A DNA stretch of 64,000 nucleotides from an uncultured Tateyamaria sp. (GTDB lineage: Bacteria; Pseudomonadota; Alphaproteobacteria; Rhodobacterales; Rhodobacteraceae): NCBI RefSeq assembly GCF_947497045.1, contig NZ_CANMEU010000012.1, positions 1 through 64,000 of the forward strand, given 5' to 3'. Made by a program: the position numbers and the translations under genes. The notes below the pieces were generated by a model, which had not been told where the DNA came from, did not search any database, and worked only from the letters and a program-made list of their open reading frames with translations. Positions 19,817 through 28,222 of this stretch are shown piece after piece (the stretch's first letter is position 1; every line of letters begins with the position of its first letter).

Positions 19817-20764
19817 ATGCCTGCCGCCCCCGGAACCAAGACGATGACCGCCAAGTTGTCGGTGCTACCCACGCAGGAAATGAAGCCCGAGGTCGTCAAG
19901 TGGATCAAGACCATGCCGAAGGTCGCCAAGTTGTTCGTCAAACCGCTGACCTATGACGACAAGATTGATCTGAACCCCAAGAAGTGGACAGACAAGAAAT
20001 TGTCCAAGGCGATGGCCGCGTTGGTGCGGTACGAGTTGGCCCTTCTTGCCAACCGTGCGAGCGATGCCAAGAAAGTGTCGGACAAGGCCAAGTCCCCCAT
20101 GGAGGAAATCAAGGTGGTGGGCCTTCTTCAGAAGGCGATCAAGAAGGCCCAGGCCGACATCGACAGCAAGTGTTCGGACGCTCTTGAGGAACTCGCATCC
20201 GGCAAGGGCGAGGCCAAGGCCGGGCTTGCTGCGGGTAAAAAGGCGATGGCGCAGATCAATACGCTCGACGTCTCATCCCTGTTTTCCGGGGTCATCGACA
20301 CTGGCACCAAAGCCGCCAAGAGCCTTTATGCCCCGCTGACGGGCAGTGATGATAAGAAGAAGCAAGCGGCCATTTCCAAAGCTTCCAAGGACGTGGAAGG
20401 GGCCGTGTCCAAGCTGAACGACACGGGCAAAACCGCCCAATCCGTGGCCAAGTATCTGCTTGATACAGGTAAGAAGCTGAAGAACCACGAGAACGGCCAA
20501 CTGGCCGATTTCGGCACCAGCATCCTCAAGAAAGATGTCCAGCCCGAGTTGGAGAAGCTGGATGCGGACATGTCCAAGCTTGAAGATGCGCTGACCCCTT
20601 TTGCCGCCGCCCTCAAGAAAGGGGATTTGGACCTTGCCGCCGCCAAGGCGTATGAAAAGAACCTGTCTGCACTCAGCGGATTGCAGGCCACCGCCAACAA
20701 GGCTGTCGCCGCGATGAAGTCCTTGCAGACCAAGTTCAAGAAAATCGAAAAAGACCTGAAGTAA
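19817..20764 (+). CDS. Helical, Lys/Ala-rich protein, T6SS-linked unknown
   Basis: 315 residues, no recognised domain, no signal peptide and no membrane helix. It starts MPAAPGTKTMTAKLSVLPTQ and is then almost completely helical, rich in Lys, Ala, Asp and Leu (repeated KKAQADID, KKLKNHE, LEKLDADMSKLEDAL). It ends with a long coiled-coil-like stretch. A good ribosome binding site (AAAGGAAC) lies before the ATG. The 128-base gap from the previous helical gene holds no further gene. Size, composition and adjacency suggest that the two helical proteins work together, for example as two components of one complex; homology between them is not obvious by eye. Confidence 0.65.
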   Translation: MPAAPGTKTMTAKLSVLPTQEMKPEVVKWIKTMPKVAKLFVKPLTYDDKIDLNPKKWTDKKLSKAMAALVRYELALLANRASDAKKVSDKAKSPMEEIKVVGLLQKAIKKAQADIDSKCSDALEELASGKGEAKAGLAAGKKAMAQINTLDVSSLFSGVIDTGTKAAKSLYAPLTGSDDKKKQAAISKASKDVEGAVSKLNDTGKTAQSVAKYLLDTGKKLKNHENGQLADFGTSILKKDVQPELEKLDADMSKLEDALTPFAAALKKGDLDLAAAKAYEKNLSALSGLQATANKAVAAMKSLQTKFKKIEKDLK

Positions 20765-20791
20765 GCCCCACAGTTTACGACCGGAGATGTG

Positions 20792-21658
20792 ATGACCCAG
20801 ACGAGCAGCGATATGAACACACCCAGTGCGCCCACGGACCATCGGGCCCGGTTGCGTCTGTTTCTGGAACAGCCGCGTGTGCACAACGCCATCCTTGCGC
20901 TGATCATTTTCAACGCGATCACACTTGGGGTCGGCACATCGAAATGGGTGCAGGCCCAGACGGGTGATTTGCTGTTTGTGGTCGACAAGATCGTGCTGAC
21001 CATCTTTGTGATCGAACTGGTGCTCAAACTTTATGCCTATGGGCTGAGCTTCTTTCGCAACTCGTGGAACATCTTTGATCTGTTCGTGGTCGGGGTGGGC
21101 TTGTTGCCCCAGACGGCGGGCCTGTCTGCCTTGCGGGGTTTGCGCGTCATTCGGGCCTTGCGCCTGTTGTCCGTCATTCCGCAAATGCGCGCTGTCGTGC
21201 AGGCCCTGCTGGATGCGTTGCCGGGCATGGGCGCGGTGATTGTGATGATTTCGATCGTGTTTTATGTGTTCGGGGTCATGGCCACGATCATGTACGGTGC
21301 CGCCTTTGACGAATGGTTCGGCAGCCTTGGCCGCTCGCTGTATTCGCTGTTCCAGATTATGACGCTGGAATCGTGGTCGATGGGTATCGTGCGCCCGGTG
21401 ATGGAGGTTTACCCATCGGCATGGGCCTTCTTTGTCCCCTTCATCGTGATCACTGCCTTTTCGGTGCTGAACCTCTTTATTGGTCTGCTCGTCAACACGA
21501 TGCAGTCCGCCGTGGAGGACGAGACCGAAGCCGAGTTTGAAAAGCTGCGCGAATTGGTGCGCGAAGAGACCGATCAGGTCGACGCCCATGTCCTTGAGCT
21601 CAAGGCCGAGCTGGTGGCGTTGCGCGCTGAACTCAGCGCCGCGCGGGAGGGCAAGTGA
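20792..21658 (+). CDS. NaChBac/NavAb-type voltage-gated sodium channel
   Basis: 288 residues, one six-helix ion-channel domain that would assemble as a tetramer in the inner membrane. Segments S1 (~31-48), S2 (~60-84), S3 (~91-107), S4 (~111-135, with Arg115, 118, 121 and 124 every third residue), S5 (~144-169), pore and S6 (~210-240) are all readable. The selectivity filter TLESWSM (191-197) is identical to that of NavAb/NavMs and predicts Na+ selectivity. The C-terminal 240-288 region is a charged coiled coil, as in other BacNav channels. The ATG at 20792 is favoured over the GTG at 20789 because of the CGGAG spacing. The stop overlaps the next gene's start (TGATG), which couples it to the sheath fusion. 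Confidence 0.93.
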   Translation: MTQTSSDMNTPSAPTDHRARLRLFLEQPRVHNAILALIIFNAITLGVGTSKWVQAQTGDLLFVVDKIVLTIFVIELVLKLYAYGLSFFRNSWNIFDLFVVGVGLLPQTAGLSALRGLRVIRALRLLSVIPQMRAVVQALLDALPGMGAVIVMISIVFYVFGVMATIMYGAAFDEWFGSLGRSLYSLFQIMTLESWSMGIVRPVMEVYPSAWAFFVPFIVITAFSVLNLFIGLLVNTMQSAVEDETEAEFEKLRELVREETDQVDAHVLELKAELVALRAELSAAREGK

Positions 21659-24600
21659 TGAGCGGCAGTCAGAAATTTATCGCCCGCAACCGCGCCCCCC
21701 GTGTTCAGATCGAATATGATGTCGAACTTTATGGGGCCCAGAAAAAGGTGCAGTTGCCCTTTGTCATGGGTGTGTTTTCCGACCTGTCAGGCAAGGCCGA
21801 AACCCCGGCAGTTGCAGATCGTAAATTCCTTGAAATCGACATCGATAACTTTGATGAACGTATGGCCGCCATCGCCCCCAAAGCACAGTTTTCCGTGCCC
21901 AATACGCTGACGGGGGAGGGCAATCTTTCGGTTGATCTGACCTTTACCAAGATGGCTGATTTTTCCCCGCAAGCCATTGCCGAAAATGTCGATGCTTTGC
22001 GCCCGTTGCTTGAGGCCCGCCAGCAATTGTCGGACCTGATGACCTATATGGATGGCAAGGCGGGGGCCGAAACCCTGATTGAAAAGCTGCTGTCCGAACC
22101 TGCGTTGCTGGCCACCCTGGGTGGCTCCGAAGGCCCATCTGCTGATGTAGACGCTGCACTTGATAGTCTGCGTGGTGCGTTGCCCTCAGATAGTACTGCT
22201 GACACCGGCACGGACGACACCCTTGCCGCATTGGCCGCGCAGGCCCCCACGGATGCGGCCCCCGACACCTCTGTTGCGGACGCGCTGAGCACCCTGCAAC
22301 CCGCGCCGGAAACCGTGGTCGAGGATGCCCATGGCTCTGCCCTTGACGCCTTGCGCGCGACCCCCGTCGAAACGGCGCCCGAGGGTGACAGTGCGGAGGA
22401 CGTGTTGTCCGGCATCGCCCGGACAGAGGTTGACACCCCTTCGGAAGGTGAAGACCCATCCGGTGACATTCTGGCGGGGATCGAGCGGGTGGACGACGCG
22501 CCAGTGGCGGACACCACCGACGACGTTCTTGCCGGATTGGATGCGCCCACAGCACCTGCCGACATGGGCGACGATGCGTCAGACGTGCTGGCCGGTCTTG
22601 CCGACGCCGCGGTCGAAGAGGCCCCGCCAGAAGACACCACCACGGATGTGCTGGCCGGGCTGGATCGGATCGAAACCCCAGACGCCGCAGATGACACGGC
22701 GGACATTCTCGCCGGGCTAGAGGTGCCTGATGAAGATGTCGTAGGGGCCGATGGCGTCGCTGATATTCTTGGTGATATGGCTGCTGCGCCACTGGCCGAG
22801 GATGCCCCCGAGGACGCCACCGACGATATTCTTGCAACCCTTGAGACAACAGCGCCCACGGCTGACGCGGATCAACCCCTTGATGATATTCTGGGTGGCA
22901 TCGCGGCCGCGCCAGAGGTCGAGGACACGCGTGATGGGTTGGATGATATCCTGTCCGGGTTGGAGATCCCGGAGGCCACGCCCGAGGCGGATATGCAAGA
23001 TATCCTGGGCGATATCGCCCCTGTCGAGGATGTTGCCGAAGATAACGGCGCCGACACTATTCTGGCCGGTCTCGACGCCGCGCCCGAGGATGCGCCGGAA
23101 GCCGACATTTTGGATGATGTGCTGGCCGGTCTGGAAGCTCCGGCTGTAGATACTCCACCCGACACCCAGGCCGACGATATCCTTGCAGGGTTGGACGCGC
23201 CCGATGCTCCGCCCGAAGACGAAGACACGCTGGATGATATCCTGGGCGGGCTTGATGCAGTGGAAGACACACCCGCCGAGGACGGGCTAGATGATATTCT
23301 GGGTGGGCTGGACGCGGTGGAGGAAGACGCTCCTACAGATGATCTGGACGACATCTTGGGCGGCTTGGACACGCCGGAGGCCGCGGCCACCGATACAGAC
23401 ACCGACGATATTCTGGGTGGGCTCGACGCTGCCGCGCCCGAAGCGGCAGCGGATGATCTGGATGATATTCTAGGTGGGCTTGAGGTGGCAACGGATGCCC
23501 CCGCCGAAGACGGGCTGGATGATATCCTGTCCGGTCTGGACGCGGCGGAGGACGACACGCCCGCAGATGATCTGGACGACATCCTCGGCGGCTTGGACGC
23601 ACCAGACGCCGCGGCCTCCGACACGGATACAGACGATATACTCAGCGAGTTGGACGCTGTCGCAGCGGATGAAGCGGTGGACGATCTGGATGATATTCTT
23701 GGCGACATCGACGGCGAGGACAGCACGGATACCGACCTCTCCGATATTCTGGGCGATCTTGGTGATGATACCGAAGCGCCATCTGAGGGCGATGACCTTG
23801 ATGCGCTGCTTGGCGACAGCGATGCCGAAACGGATACTGCCGATCTGGACGCGCTGCTTGGTGATTTGGACGACGACTCCGCAGGCGATGACCTCGATGA
23901 CATTCTGGCAGGGCTCGACAATCCGAACCCACAGGAAGAGGGGCCAGCGGAGGCCCTGACCAGCATGGATGAAACCGGGGCCGAGGATGATGTCCCCGTC
24001 CCGCCTCCGCCCGCAGTGCAGTCGCCATTTGGTCTGATTTCCGCGCCACGCCCGGAACGCGACAGCCTGAACCGATCGAAATTCCGCATGGCCGTGTTTG
24101 GTGACTTTACCGGGCGCGCCGCGCGGGGGCTGATGGAGACTGGCGATGCGCTCGCCAGTCGCACACCCATCCCGCTGGATGTGGACACGATTGACGATGT
24201 GATTGCGGGTTTCGGCACCACGCTCACCCTCAAAATCGGCAAAGATGGCGGTGGTGTGGATGTGAAGCTGAAAGAGCTGGATGACCTGCACCCGGATGAG
24301 TTATACGAGAACATCGCGATCTTTGACGAGATTTCGGGACTGCGCCAGCAATTGGGCATGGGGTCGATGGCGGACAAGGCCGTCAGCCAGCTGAAGTCAT
24401 GGTCCGAGACCTATGCCACTCCGATCAAGCTGCCCAAACGGTCAGCCAGCACATCGGTACCCACGAACCTTAAACTCAGCGATTTTCAGGCGCTGATCGG
24501 AGACAGTGGCGGCGTGCTCACCCAACCGGATGCTGCCGACGATCTGATTGCCCAGATCATCGGACCTCATATCGTGAAGGCCCCCGATGCGGGTGCCGCC

Positions 24601-25752
24601 GAGATGACCAAGGCGGTGGACGAAGCGCTGAGTTCGGCCATGCGGCTTGTGCTGCACCACCCTGACTTTCAAGCGATTGAGGCGCAGTGGCGCTCGCTTG
24701 ATATGCTCGCGCGGCGGATCGAAACGGACAGCACCCTTGAGATCATCCTGTTTGATGTGTCCGCCGAAGAGTTGGCCGCCGATCTGGCCGCCCATGAGGA
24801 CCTTGCCCAAAGCGGCTTGTTCAAACTGGTAACAGATGTACTGGACCCCGAAGAGGGGGCAGGCGGCTTTTCCGCGCTGTTCGGCCTCTATACGTTCGAG
24901 GAATCCCCGCCCCACGCCGAATTGCTGGCCCGGATCGGGCAAGTGGGTGCCCATGTGGATGCGCCGTTTTTCTCGGCGATCACGCCGGGCTATCTTGATG
25001 TCGCCAAGGAAGACCGCCACCCGTTGGTCGCCAAGGCGTGGGACACCCTTCGCGCGCTGCCAGAGGCTGCCTATCTGGCGCTGTCCTCACCCCGGTTCCT
25101 GTTGCGCCAACCTTTTGGTACAAAATCCGATCCGATCTATGCGTTCGAGTTCGAGGAGTTCACACCCAAAGAGGGGCTAAAGGGCATGCTGTGGGCCAAC
25201 CCGGTCGTGATGGTCGCGATCCTGCTGGCAGGCACCTACAAGAAAGACGGCAAAGCGATGGACCTTGGCACGCTGATGTCATTGGGTGATCTGCCATTCC
25301 ATTATGTGAATGACCGGCACGGTGATCAGGTGGCGCTGCCATGCACCGAACGCAACCTGACAAGTGACGCCGCCCAGACAACCCTGGGCCGGGGCTACAT
25401 GCCTGTGGTCTGGGTCAAGGGGCGCAATGAAATCCGCCTTGGCTCGTTCCGCTCGCTTGCGGGTGACATGATCGCAGGCCCATGGGAAGCCGAAGTACCC
25501 GCCCCCCGGCCCGGTCCGGGTGCAGGCACATTGAGCCTTGAGGTGGACATTCCGACCGACGACGGTGAGGATGGCGATGACACATCGCTTGACGATCTGT
25601 TGGGCGATCTTGACGATGGATCAGATGCAGATACGGGCGATGATATGGACACATCGCTTGATGATCTTTTGGCTGGCTTTGATGATGACGATGACAGCGC
25701 GGACGCAGAGGATATGGATCCCGAGCTGGCCGCCTTGTTGGAGGGATTATAG
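21658..25752 (+). CDS. TssB / Asp-rich repeat / TssB'-TssC' sheath-like fusion protein
   Basis: 1364 residues. Residues 1-~155 are a complete TssB, closely similar to the 8910 copy. Residues ~178-760 consist of about thirty acidic repeats of the form LDDILGGLD, spaced ~15-25 residues. Residues ~790-920 read as a second, diverged TssB-like domain (FRMAVFGDFTGR, then LELYENI-like helix and GLRQQLG). Residues ~980-1290 match TssC from LHHPDFQAIEAQWRSL through TFEESPPHAELLARIG and PRFLLRQPFG, but end before the TssC C-terminal region. An acidic tail with two more LDDLL motifs closes it. Start at ATG 21658 with GGGAGGG upstream, overlapping the channel stop. It is presumably cytoplasmic. TssBC-type fusions exist in databases; this particular four-part architecture is unfamiliar to me. 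Confidence 0.88.
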   Translation: MSGSQKFIARNRAPRVQIEYDVELYGAQKKVQLPFVMGVFSDLSGKAETPAVADRKFLEIDIDNFDERMAAIAPKAQFSVPNTLTGEGNLSVDLTFTKMADFSPQAIAENVDALRPLLEARQQLSDLMTYMDGKAGAETLIEKLLSEPALLATLGGSEGPSADVDAALDSLRGALPSDSTADTGTDDTLAALAAQAPTDAAPDTSVADALSTLQPAPETVVEDAHGSALDALRATPVETAPEGDSAEDVLSGIARTEVDTPSEGEDPSGDILAGIERVDDAPVADTTDDVLAGLDAPTAPADMGDDASDVLAGLADAAVEEAPPEDTTTDVLAGLDRIETPDAADDTADILAGLEVPDEDVVGADGVADILGDMAAAPLAEDAPEDATDDILATLETTAPTADADQPLDDILGGIAAAPEVEDTRDGLDDILSGLEIPEATPEADMQDILGDIAPVEDVAEDNGADTILAGLDAAPEDAPEADILDDVLAGLEAPAVDTPPDTQADDILAGLDAPDAPPEDEDTLDDILGGLDAVEDTPAEDGLDDILGGLDAVEEDAPTDDLDDILGGLDTPEAAATDTDTDDILGGLDAAAPEAAADDLDDILGGLEVATDAPAEDGLDDILSGLDAAEDDTPADDLDDILGGLDAPDAAASDTDTDDILSELDAVAADEAVDDLDDILGDIDGEDSTDTDLSDILGDLGDDTEAPSEGDDLDALLGDSDAETDTADLDALLGDLDDDSAGDDLDDILAGLDNPNPQEEGPAEALTSMDETGAEDDVPVPPPPAVQSPFGLISAPRPERDSLNRSKFRMAVFGDFTGRAARGLMETGDALASRTPIPLDVDTIDDVIAGFGTTLTLKIGKDGGGVDVKLKELDDLHPDELYENIAIFDEISGLRQQLGMGSMADKAVSQLKSWSETYATPIKLPKRSASTSVPTNLKLSDFQALIGDSGGVLTQPDAADDLIAQIIGPHIVKAPDAGAAEMTKAVDEALSSAMRLVLHHPDFQAIEAQWRSLDMLARRIETDSTLEIILFDVSAEELAADLAAHEDLAQSGLFKLVTDVLDPEEGAGGFSALFGLYTFEESPPHAELLARIGQVGAHVDAPFFSAITPGYLDVAKEDRHPLVAKAWDTLRALPEAAYLALSSPRFLLRQPFGTKSDPIYAFEFEEFTPKEGLKGMLWANPVVMVAILLAGTYKKDGKAMDLGTLMSLGDLPFHYVNDRHGDQVALPCTERNLTSDAAQTTLGRGYMPVVWVKGRNEIRLGSFRSLAGDMIAGPWEAEVPAPRPGPGAGTLSLEVDIPTDDGEDGDDTSLDDLLGDLDDGSDADTGDDMDTSLDDLLAGFDDDDDSADAEDMDPELAALLEGL
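22189..23937 (+). repeat. Asp-rich repeat block coding 'LDDILGGLD' units
   Basis: About thirty degenerate units, each centred on (L/T)DD(I/V)L(G/A/S)GL(D/E), are encoded in frame inside the fusion gene. The copies differ widely at synonymous positions, so most are old and maintained at protein level. One clear higher-order duplication is visible: 23272-23499 and 23500-23727 encode 76-residue blocks that align without gaps for about 70 residues, both starting PAEDGLDDIL. Confidence 0.9.
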
Positions 25753-26052
25753 ATGAATTCGATGGGCAATATCCCGGAACCGGATCCTGAACGGGATGAC
25801 GAACCGGATATCATTATTCTGGGGATCCAGAAGAGCAGCTACTACCTGTACAAGGGTGACGACTATTTGAACCAATTGCTTTTGGTGGACGGGGAATATC
25901 CAAAACCTGTCCTGTGTGTACATTTTGAGACTTTGATTGATGCAAAGCTTGTGATCGGAGACGGTTTTTCCATTGCGCAATACTGGGCCATTCACCCGGA
26001 AATCATTGCGCGCCTCCGATCCGATGAATGCCTTATTGAAACGGACGCATAG
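25753..26052 (+). CDS. Small acidic protein between sheath fusion and vgrG, unknown
   Basis: 99 residues, not recognised. It starts directly after the stop of the sheath fusion (TAGATG). It has an acidic Pro-rich N-terminus (IPEPDPERDDEPD) and then a compact, beta/alpha-looking core (IIILGIQKSSYYLYKGDDYLN, VLCVHFETLIDAKLVI). There is no signal peptide or membrane segment. Its place just before vgrG suggests a role in spike assembly, loading or fusion-protein binding, but this is position only. Confidence 0.6.
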   Translation: MNSMGNIPEPDPERDDEPDIIILGIQKSSYYLYKGDDYLNQLLLVDGEYPKPVLCVHFETLIDAKLVIGDGFSIAQYWAIHPEIIARLRSDECLIETDA

Positions 26053-26081
26053 CCGCGGATTCCGAGGCGAGGAGTGCTGAG

Positions 26082-28214
26082 ATGGCCGAAAAAGACTTAA
26101 TACTGGAGAACCGAAAGGTCTGGATGGAGGGGGAGTACTCCGCCAAGACCGTGAACCTGAAAAATGCGCGTGTGGTCGAGGGGCTAAGCACCTTGACCAC
26201 AACCACCGTGGAATTCACGTCATCCGACGACAAGTTGGATCTTCAGGATATTCTGGGCTCGGATATATCGCTTGGCATGAAAGACGCTGACGAGGCAGAT
26301 CGGTTTTTCACCGGCACCTGCACATCCGTTGAATATGTGGGCCTGTCCCAGGGTCTGAACCACTTTGTTGCCGAGGTCCGCCCCTGGTTGTGGTTCCTGA
26401 CCCGCACGCAGGAAAACCGCATCTTTCAGGAAAAGACCGTTTTGGAGATTATCCAAGAGGTGCTTGAAGACGAGGATTACGGTTTCTGGTCGGACGTGCA
26501 AAAGAAGACCACGGGCAGCTACAAGCAGCGCGTCTATTGCGTGCAATATAACGAGACCGATTTCGACTTCATCTCGCGGTTGATGGAAGAAGAGGGCATC
26601 TATTACTACTTTGTGCAGGACGGCAAAAAGCTGAAAATGGTGCTGGCCGACAGCATCAGCGCGCACAAGGCCACCCCCGGCGGCCCCGAATTCGAGTTCC
26701 ACTTCAAAGAGGCACAGTACCGCCGCCGCAATGACCACATCTTTGACTGGAGCGAAGCCACGGGTGTCACTACCGGCAAGATCACCCTGAACGACTATGA
26801 TTTCGAAAAGCCGAAGGCGGACAAGAAGACCGTAAAGGCGATTTCAAAGGGCAAGCACAAACACAATAAATACGAACACTATCGCTATCCCGGTCACAGC
26901 CGGATTGAGGGGATGGGCGACGATTTCACCAAAATCCGCATGGAAGCCGAGGCCGTCAAGCACAAGCTGTCGCGCGGGGCGGGCAACATCCGCACCCTTG
27001 GTGTCGGTCAGACCCTCAAGATGAAAGGGCACCCGCGCAAGAACAACAATGCAGAATATCTGGTGACCCATGCGGTGCATCACCTACAGATCGAGACGGA
27101 TTACGAGGTTGAGGAAACCAAGAAGCCGCTCTTTGACAGCACCATTCCGGTGGATGAGGACAACAAGGACACCTACCGCGTCGTCTTTGATGTCATCCCC
27201 AAGGCCGAACCCTTCCGCGCGCCACAAACGACTGAGTGGCCCCGGTTGCTTGGCATGCAGACGGCCGTTGTGACCGGCCCCTCGGGTGACGAGATCTACA
27301 CCGACAAATATGGCCGTATCAAAGTCCAGTTTTATTGGGACCGCGTGGGCAAGAAAGACGAAAACACCACCTGTTGGGTACGTTGTGTCATGCCGTGGAC
27401 CGGCAAAGACTGGGGCATGATTTCGGTCCCGCGGATCGGACAGGAAGTCGCCATTCAGTTTGAAGAAGGCGACCCTGATCGCCCGATCTGCACCGGCATG
27501 CTTTATAATACCGACACCATGCCCCCTTATGCGCTGCCCGCCAACATGACCCAGACCGGGATCAAGACCCGCTCGACCAAGGGCGGCGGGGCGGCCAACT
27601 ATAATGAGCTGGTGTTCGAGGACAAAAAGGATGCCGAGTTCATCCGCATGCACTCCGAAAAGGACTATTTCCAGACCATCGAGAACAACGCCGAAATCAA
27701 GATCGGGCAAGAAAAGAAAGACCCCGGTGACCTGACCCAGACGATCTATCACACCAAGACCGAAACGATCGAGACCGGCGACCACATCTTTAAGGTCGAG
27801 ACCGGCAATCAGGATATCTTCGTCAAGACGAACCACACCGAAAAGATCGAAGGCACCTCGACCGAGACAATCAAGGGCAATACCGAGACGACCATCGAGG
27901 AGGGGAACTATACCCAGACCATCAGTGCAGGCAACGTGACCCGCGAGGTGTCTATGGGCAATGAGGATGTGACCGTGTCGATGGGCAACTACAGTCTGGA
28001 CACCACCGCAGGCAAAGTCGTGGTGACCGCAGGGATGGAAATTTCGCTGACGGTGGGTGCCAATTCAATCACCATCGACAACAGCGGGATCACCATTTCG
28101 GGCATCATGGTCACTGTCGAAGGGCAGGCCACGGTCGATGTCGGCTCACCCATGACCACCGTAACGGGGGATGGTATGCTGACCCTCGACGGTGGCGTGA
28201 CCATGATCAACTGA
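26082..28214 (+). CDS. vgrG: T6SS spike protein VgrG (TssI)
   Basis: 710 residues. The N-terminal gp27-like part (to ~380) includes the QYNETDFDFISRLMEEEGIYYYF block. The gp5 OB-fold region carries DKYGRIKVQFYWDR and MISVPRIGQEVAIQFEEGDPDRPICTG. The C-terminus is a repeated beta-needle (TETIKGNTETTIEEG and similar) that ends without an added toxin domain, so this VgrG is a structural spike rather than an evolved effector. The ribosome binding site GGCGAGGAG lies upstream. It is followed by a small T6SS-associated gene and the PAAR tip, the usual spike module. Confidence 0.96.
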   Translation: MAEKDLILENRKVWMEGEYSAKTVNLKNARVVEGLSTLTTTTVEFTSSDDKLDLQDILGSDISLGMKDADEADRFFTGTCTSVEYVGLSQGLNHFVAEVRPWLWFLTRTQENRIFQEKTVLEIIQEVLEDEDYGFWSDVQKKTTGSYKQRVYCVQYNETDFDFISRLMEEEGIYYYFVQDGKKLKMVLADSISAHKATPGGPEFEFHFKEAQYRRRNDHIFDWSEATGVTTGKITLNDYDFEKPKADKKTVKAISKGKHKHNKYEHYRYPGHSRIEGMGDDFTKIRMEAEAVKHKLSRGAGNIRTLGVGQTLKMKGHPRKNNNAEYLVTHAVHHLQIETDYEVEETKKPLFDSTIPVDEDNKDTYRVVFDVIPKAEPFRAPQTTEWPRLLGMQTAVVTGPSGDEIYTDKYGRIKVQFYWDRVGKKDENTTCWVRCVMPWTGKDWGMISVPRIGQEVAIQFEEGDPDRPICTGMLYNTDTMPPYALPANMTQTGIKTRSTKGGGAANYNELVFEDKKDAEFIRMHSEKDYFQTIENNAEIKIGQEKKDPGDLTQTIYHTKTETIETGDHIFKVETGNQDIFVKTNHTEKIEGTSTETIKGNTETTIEEGNYTQTISAGNVTREVSMGNEDVTVSMGNYSLDTTAGKVVVTAGMEISLTVGANSITIDNSGITISGIMVTVEGQATVDVGSPMTTVTGDGMLTLDGGVTMIN

Positions 28215-28222
28215 GCAGGCTT

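Noticed and set aside
22189-23937. CRISPR-like regular repeats
   Set aside because: The periodicity is at protein level in one open frame, DNA units differ at synonymous sites, and there are no unique spacers of fixed length.
22872-24377. A 501-codon Ser-rich open frame on the minus strand inside the sheath fusion
   Set aside because: It results from reading the complement of repeated GAT/GAC and GGC codons. The plus-strand frame has clear TssB/TssC domains on both sides.
26082-28214. An effector domain fused to VgrG
   Set aside because: The chain ends with the beta-needle repeats; no extra domain follows.
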